DNA from: DATELY01 sp035276085
GTDB lineage: Bacteria; Pseudomonadota; Gammaproteobacteria; Steroidobacterales; Steroidobacteraceae
Direction of reading: 5' to 3'
Length of the DNA stretch: 15,194 nucleotides
NCBI GenBank assembly: GCA_035276085.1
Contig: DATELY010000169.1
Span: forward strand, 1 to 15,194
The notes below the pieces were generated by a model. That model ran no database searches, was not told the DNA's origin, and was given only the letters and a program-made list of their open reading frames with translations. The position numbers and the translations under genes were made by a program. Below are positions 12,233 through 15,194 of this stretch, in pieces. Positions within the stretch are counted from its first letter, which is position 1, and every line of letters begins with the position of its first letter.

Positions 12233-13978
12233 GTGCAATTCAAATTCACTTCACTGCTGCTGAGTTTCCTCGCGATCGCACCGCTCGTTGCGCATGCGCA
12301 GATCGAGCAGCTCGCCGGCACATACCGCTTTCTCGTCACGTACCGGGATCAGGGCCACGGCGCGCTGGGCACCGCAGAGAGTGGGCCCTTCAAAGGCTCG
12401 CCCTATCCATACAGCTTCTTTTCCACGCCGGACTACTGGGGCGCCTACGTGTGCGCTCTGCCGGGCAATCAATGCGCCGTCACGGACGTCTATAACGCGG
12501 GCGACTACACGCTCAAGCCGCCGATTGGAGTGCCCGGCGACCTGCAAGTGGAACGAGTGAACACGCACCTCGGCAGCAACGTCTACGACGCTGCCACATG
12601 GCAGATCGCCGTGATGTTGGGGCGCGCGAAACTGGGGTTCGACGCACGCACGCCCAATGTATACGCACTGGTGAGCAGCCAGAACAAACTTCTCACCATT
12701 CCGGCCAGGCGCGCGCTCTCCTCGGGTTCGACGTTCCGCTACAACGGCACATCGATCACGACGCCCGCGCTCGCGTATGCATTCCGCATGCAGGCAGATC
12801 GGTACGTCGTCACCGATCCGTTCGTCGGCACGCGTTACGCCTCGCTGGTCCGCGCGCAAGGACTGCCGGTTGGGAATTCAGAGTACGCGCCCGGCCGCAT
12901 CACGTGGACGGACTGGAAGCCTTTCACGGGCGAGAATGCGTGGGCGTTCCTGCTCGGCCCCTTGCACGCCGCGTACATCCACCACGTCATCGAGCAGCGG
13001 CGCAAGTTCATTCCCTGGAACGATCTCGCCGTGCGCAATGCGCTCGCCGTGTTGCCGACCTTCGCGGCCATGCAGTCCCCTCTCGGCGGCGTGTACTACG
13101 CGCCGAGCGGCGTCTTTGCCAATCAGGGCAAAGAGCTCGTCAGCCCCTACTTCGTTTCAGTCGAAAACAACGCCTCTTTGTATGCCGGATTGCAAGTGCT
13201 TCGCGCCACGCTGCAGGCCCAGCTCGCACAGGCCGGCTTGAACGCCAACGCACAGCAGGAAGCACGCACAGCGTTGAATCTGATCCGTGTGATGATCGAC
13301 GGCGGCAACTTGGGCAACCGCGCCACCGCAGGCTTGTTGTCCTTCTTCAAGCAAGCCGCATGGCAGAAGGAGGAGTTCGTGCAGGGCGGCTATGCAAACG
13401 ATCCCGCGCGCGCGCATGCCTGGGAGCCGGTGCTGGCTCCCAAGGCAGTGGATGCGAACACCTGGACGATTGCGGCACTGACCCCGAAGCGGGTCGATGA
13501 TTGGTTCGGAGCAGGCACGTCGCTGCGAATCTGGGAGCGTGTGAAGCGCTGGGGCGGATACGGACAGGGCGCCACGCTATGGGGCGTCGGCTATTCCGAC
13601 GAAGATGGTAACGGGCGTAACGAGCAGGGTCTGTACGCGCAAGGGGTGCTGTCATCGGAATGGACCGCCGGTGCGATCACGATGGTGCGCGCACTCCTGC
13701 AGCATTACGGCTCATCGGATTCGCTCGCGCAAGATGAAGCCAGCATGCTCAAAGGCCTGCAATCCCTGCGCTACGACACGTACTCACGCACGCCATTTCC
13801 CGGCAAACCCGACCGGCTCGCCACGCTCGTACCACAAGCCTCAGCGCCGTATCTCTATGCGAGTCGCCGCGCCTTCGTGCCGTTCGGCTGGCATGCCAAC
13901 CCGCTCCCGAGCACCTGCGCCAGCGCGTGGACGATCATGCTGGCCGCGCGCTACGACCCGTTTCGCTACGGCGGCTGA
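12233..13978 (+). CDS. Secreted protein, probable alpha/alpha-toroid (six-hairpin glycosidase-like)
   Basis: A 581-residue protein with a signal peptide (MQFKFTSLLLSFLAIAPLVAHA, probable cleavage before QIEQ). The body is rich in aromatic residues and alternates predicted helices with loops carrying conserved-looking clusters: WTDWKPFTGENAW (225-237), YFVSVENNASLYAGL (306-320), VDANTWTIAAL (406-416), GVLSSEWTAGA (471-481) and PFGWHANPLPSTCASAW (550-566). This style resembles alpha/alpha-barrel glycoside hydrolases, lyases or related toroids, but I do not recognise the family, and catalytic acids cannot be named. The start is a GTG at 12233, chosen because it gives a complete signal peptide; there is no Shine-Dalgarno. 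It is divergent from the propeller gene and ends 3 nt before the convergent dodecin gene. Confidence 0.6.
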   Translation: MQFKFTSLLLSFLAIAPLVAHAQIEQLAGTYRFLVTYRDQGHGALGTAESGPFKGSPYPYSFFSTPDYWGAYVCALPGNQCAVTDVYNAGDYTLKPPIGVPGDLQVERVNTHLGSNVYDAATWQIAVMLGRAKLGFDARTPNVYALVSSQNKLLTIPARRALSSGSTFRYNGTSITTPALAYAFRMQADRYVVTDPFVGTRYASLVRAQGLPVGNSEYAPGRITWTDWKPFTGENAWAFLLGPLHAAYIHHVIEQRRKFIPWNDLAVRNALAVLPTFAAMQSPLGGVYYAPSGVFANQGKELVSPYFVSVENNASLYAGLQVLRATLQAQLAQAGLNANAQQEARTALNLIRVMIDGGNLGNRATAGLLSFFKQAAWQKEEFVQGGYANDPARAHAWEPVLAPKAVDANTWTIAALTPKRVDDWFGAGTSLRIWERVKRWGGYGQGATLWGVGYSDEDGNGRNEQGLYAQGVLSSEWTAGAITMVRALLQHYGSSDSLAQDEASMLKGLQSLRYDTYSRTPFPGKPDRLATLVPQASAPYLYASRRAFVPFGWHANPLPSTCASAWTIMLAARYDPFRYGG

Positions 13979-13981
13979 CGC

Positions 13982-14185
13982 TCAATCGATACGGAAGCCG
14001 ATCTTCATCGTCACTTGAAAGTGCGCGATCTGGTTGTTCTGGATGTGGCCGCGCACGCTCATGACTTCGATCCATTCGAGGTTGTGAAGCGTTTGTGACG
14101 CCTTGGTTACGGCCTGGCGCATGGCATCGTCCACGCCGTCTTTCGAGGAGCCGATGATCTCCACGGTCTTATAGGTATTGGACAT
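13982..14185 (-). CDS. Dodecin family flavin-binding protein
   Basis: Dodecins are dodecameric hollow-sphere proteins that store or buffer flavins (FMN, riboflavin or lumichrome, depending on the organism). The 67-residue product MSNTYKTVEIIGSSKDGVDDAM has the whole family pattern: VEIIGSS, an amphipathic helix with AVTKASQTL, LEWIEV with the flavin-stacking Trp38, and HFQVTMKIGF with the flavin-contacting Gln57. The length is typical (65-72). The frame is open to an ATG at 14257, but the AGGAG (complement of 14192-14196) 6 nt before the ATG at 14185 and the family length fix the shorter start. It is convergent with the upstream secreted-protein gene. No link to flavin biosynthesis is visible locally. 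Confidence 0.94.
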   Translation of the reverse strand: MSNTYKTVEIIGSSKDGVDDAMRQAVTKASQTLHNLEWIEVMSVRGHIQNNQIAHFQVTMKIGFRID

Positions 14186-14191
14186 GATGTG

Positions 14192-14196
14192 CTCCT
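14192..14196 (-). promoter_or_regulatory. Shine-Dalgarno site of the dodecin gene
   Basis: AGGAG on the minus strand, 6 nt before the ATG at 14185. It excludes the upstream in-frame ATG at 14257. Confidence 0.8.
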
Positions 14197-14322
14197 GGAA
14201 ATGGGAACTTTCGAGAGCAACGCGGCGAGCATGGACAAGGTTGCCGGTGACAAACACGTGCAGCGTCGAGACTCGTTTCGTGGTGCACTCCGCTGTCGAA
14301 TGGCGTCGAGTGCAAAGAAGAG

Positions 14323-14352
14323 TTGGAAGGTGCTCGCGCCTGTCGCTATGAT
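14323..14352 (+). promoter_or_regulatory. Candidate sigma70-type promoter for the gene at 14386
   Basis: TTGGAA (14323-14328) and TATGAT (14347-14352) are separated by 18 nt. The -10 matches consensus at five of six positions and the -35 at four. Transcription would begin near 14359, about 27 nt before the ATG at 14386. This argues against the in-frame TTG at 14323 as the start codon. The rest of 14186-14322 shows no other feature I can support. Confidence 0.45.
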
Positions 14353-14385
14353 GAGACTGTCGTCATTCTCAGCACCCGTTTACGA

Positions 14386-14784
14386 ATGTCGCTCATCGAA
14401 CTGCCGCGCGCACTCGAGGACTACTTCGCTTGCGCTGAAATCGAGCCCACGCGCCGCGGACGCCGCTTTTCCATCTCGCTGAATTTCTATAACGGCGAGC
14501 GCCTGGATCGATTGCAGTGGTGGTATCACGTCTCTCCGGTACAGGAGCAGATGTTCGAAGGCACCGGCCTGATCGTATTCCGCGCCCGCGCCGTCGAGCG
14601 CTTTCGCAAGCACATCGAACGCTGGCTCGCAAATACGCGGCAGTATCTGCACGGGACCGATCCCATCCCGCATATCGCGCAGCGTGTCGCGCCGCCGGCC
14701 GCACCAGGCCCTGACCTGCAGGAACCACCGCTGGCCGACGTCGAACAGTCGATCGAGCCCAGTGCAAAGGTTGCGAACGCTTAA
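14386..14784 (+). CDS. Small protein of unknown function
   Basis: I do not recognise this protein. From the ATG at 14386 it has 132 residues and no signal peptide or membrane helix. The N-terminal part (MSLIELPRALEDYFACAEIEP) is helical in style. A strand-rich section follows with basic and aromatic residues (RRGRRFSISLNFYNGERLDRLQWWYHVSP), then a charged helix (RARAVERFRKHIERWLANTRQYL). The C-terminal tail of about 35 residues is Pro/Ala/Glu-rich and looks disordered. Codon use resembles the neighbours. An in-frame TTG at 14323 would add 21 residues but overlaps the proposed -35 box. It lies between dodecin (divergent) and a secreted-protein gene on the same strand 64 nt downstream; those neighbours do not suggest a role. 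Confidence 0.6.
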   Translation: MSLIELPRALEDYFACAEIEPTRRGRRFSISLNFYNGERLDRLQWWYHVSPVQEQMFEGTGLIVFRARAVERFRKHIERWLANTRQYLHGTDPIPHIAQRVAPPAAPGPDLQEPPLADVEQSIEPSAKVANA

Positions 14785-14822
14785 ACGCCCGTAGACAGCG
14801 CCTTCATCGCGGCCGACCATCG

Positions 14823-14841
14823 GCTCCCCAGGCTAGGGAGC
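14823..14841 (+). promoter_or_regulatory. Small hairpin that pairs the Shine-Dalgarno of the following gene
   Basis: GCTCCC (14823-14828) pairs with GGGAGC (14836-14841) around a 7-nt loop. The 3' arm includes most of the Shine-Dalgarno AGGGAG (14835-14840), which sits 8 nt before the ATG at 14849. The stem could limit ribosome access, or it may be chance pairing with a purine-rich site. Confidence 0.35.
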
Positions 14842-14848
14842 AACGGCC

Positions 14849-15194
14849 ATGCTTCGCACGCTCTACGTGTTTTGTACGCTTGCACTCTGCACGTGCCTGT
14901 GGCTGCCGCCCGCCGCACGCGCGCAGTCCACGGATCTGCAGGGAACGTTTCAGCCGATCGCAGACCAGAGCGCCGACATCGAGGCTGCCATCGAGACCGC
15001 CATCGCAAAGATGAACTTCGTGAAGCGGCCCTTCGCGCGCAATCGCCTGAAAAAGACCAACACGGCCTACCAACGCATCCACATCGCACGCCTGACGGAT
15101 GCCGTCGAGCTGACATTCGATCAGCGCAAGCCCTTGCGCGTGCCCACTAATGGCGCGCCGGTGAAATGGACTCGCGAAGATGGCGAAGTCTTCG
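14849..15194 (+). CDS. Secreted protein of unknown function (N-terminal 115 codons; runs off the window)
   Basis: Translation from the ATG at 14849 gives MLRTLYVFCTLALCTCLWLP and then PAARA, a signal peptide with probable cleavage ARA/QST, so the product is exported. The Cys residues in the hydrophobic stretch do not form a good lipobox. The mature part begins STDLQGTFQPIADQSADIEAAIETAIAKMNF and continues with a basic RPFARNRLKK region and YQRIHIARLTDAVELTFDQRKPLRVP. The frame is open to the window end with no stop. A good Shine-Dalgarno (AGGGAG) supports the start. I do not recognise the family. Confidence 0.7.
   Translation, partial: MLRTLYVFCTLALCTCLWLPPAARAQSTDLQGTFQPIADQSADIEAAIETAIAKMNFVKRPFARNRLKKTNTAYQRIHIARLTDAVELTFDQRKPLRVPTNGAPVKWTREDGEVF

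Noticed and set aside
12251..12859. 202-codon minus-strand open frame opposite the 12233 gene
   Set aside because: Antisense to a protein with a good signal peptide; no start signal or domain is recognisable.
14186..14257. 24-residue N-terminal extension of the dodecin
   Set aside because: Dodecins are 65-72 residues; a clear Shine-Dalgarno precedes the ATG at 14185 and lies inside the extension.

Overview
The window is high-GC, densely coding bacterial DNA. Two housekeeping gene orders point to a gammaproteobacterium. The first is uvrA divergent from an MFS transporter followed by ssb, as in Pseudomonas. The second is miaB-phoH(ybeZ)-ybeY-corC(ybeX)-lnt, as in E. coli and relatives. A Xanthomonadales-, Nevskiales- or Steroidobacterales-like host is my best guess from protein style, GC content and repeat-rich intergenic DNA. 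That placement is inference; no rRNA or tRNA gene is present to test it.

Layout: 1-141 holds the first 47 codons of uvrA on the minus strand. A divergent region with a long heptamer hairpin (148-235) separates it from an MFS transporter (296-1489), followed by ssb (1544-1999). A second heptamer hairpin (2003-2102) leads directly into miaB (2109-3482). Then come phoH, ybeY, corC and lnt, a cluster for tRNA modification, rRNA maturation and envelope lipoprotein acylation. It is interrupted by a 14-bp tandem repeat before phoH, an octamer hairpin before corC and a GC-rich hairpin before lnt. A biotin operon follows, bioA-bioF-bioD (8009-11058), without bioB, bioC or bioH in view. From 11037 the content changes to an accessory group: two divergent secreted proteins (a probable beta-propeller protein and a probable alpha/alpha-toroid, glycosidase-like protein), a dodecin, a small protein of unknown function, and the start of another secreted protein cut by the window end. 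No gene-free stretch exceeds 300 bases.

The most unusual content lies in the short gaps of the first 10.4 kb. Five inverted-repeat elements share one design (repeat-rich arm, 20-52 nt loop, inverted arm) but belong to three unrelated sequence families: a YAACCGC heptamer, a GCCAGCAA-like octamer and a GC-rich palindrome. Three genes (uvrA, miaB, bioD) have a 30-nt YAACCGC array ending only 6-7 nt before the start codon, followed by a C-rich spacer and no Shine-Dalgarno sequence. Repeats also enter reading frames: the end of Lnt is repeat-encoded, and the bioF stop codon is the TAA of a TAACCGC unit. No transposase, CRISPR array, RNA gene or defence system is visible.
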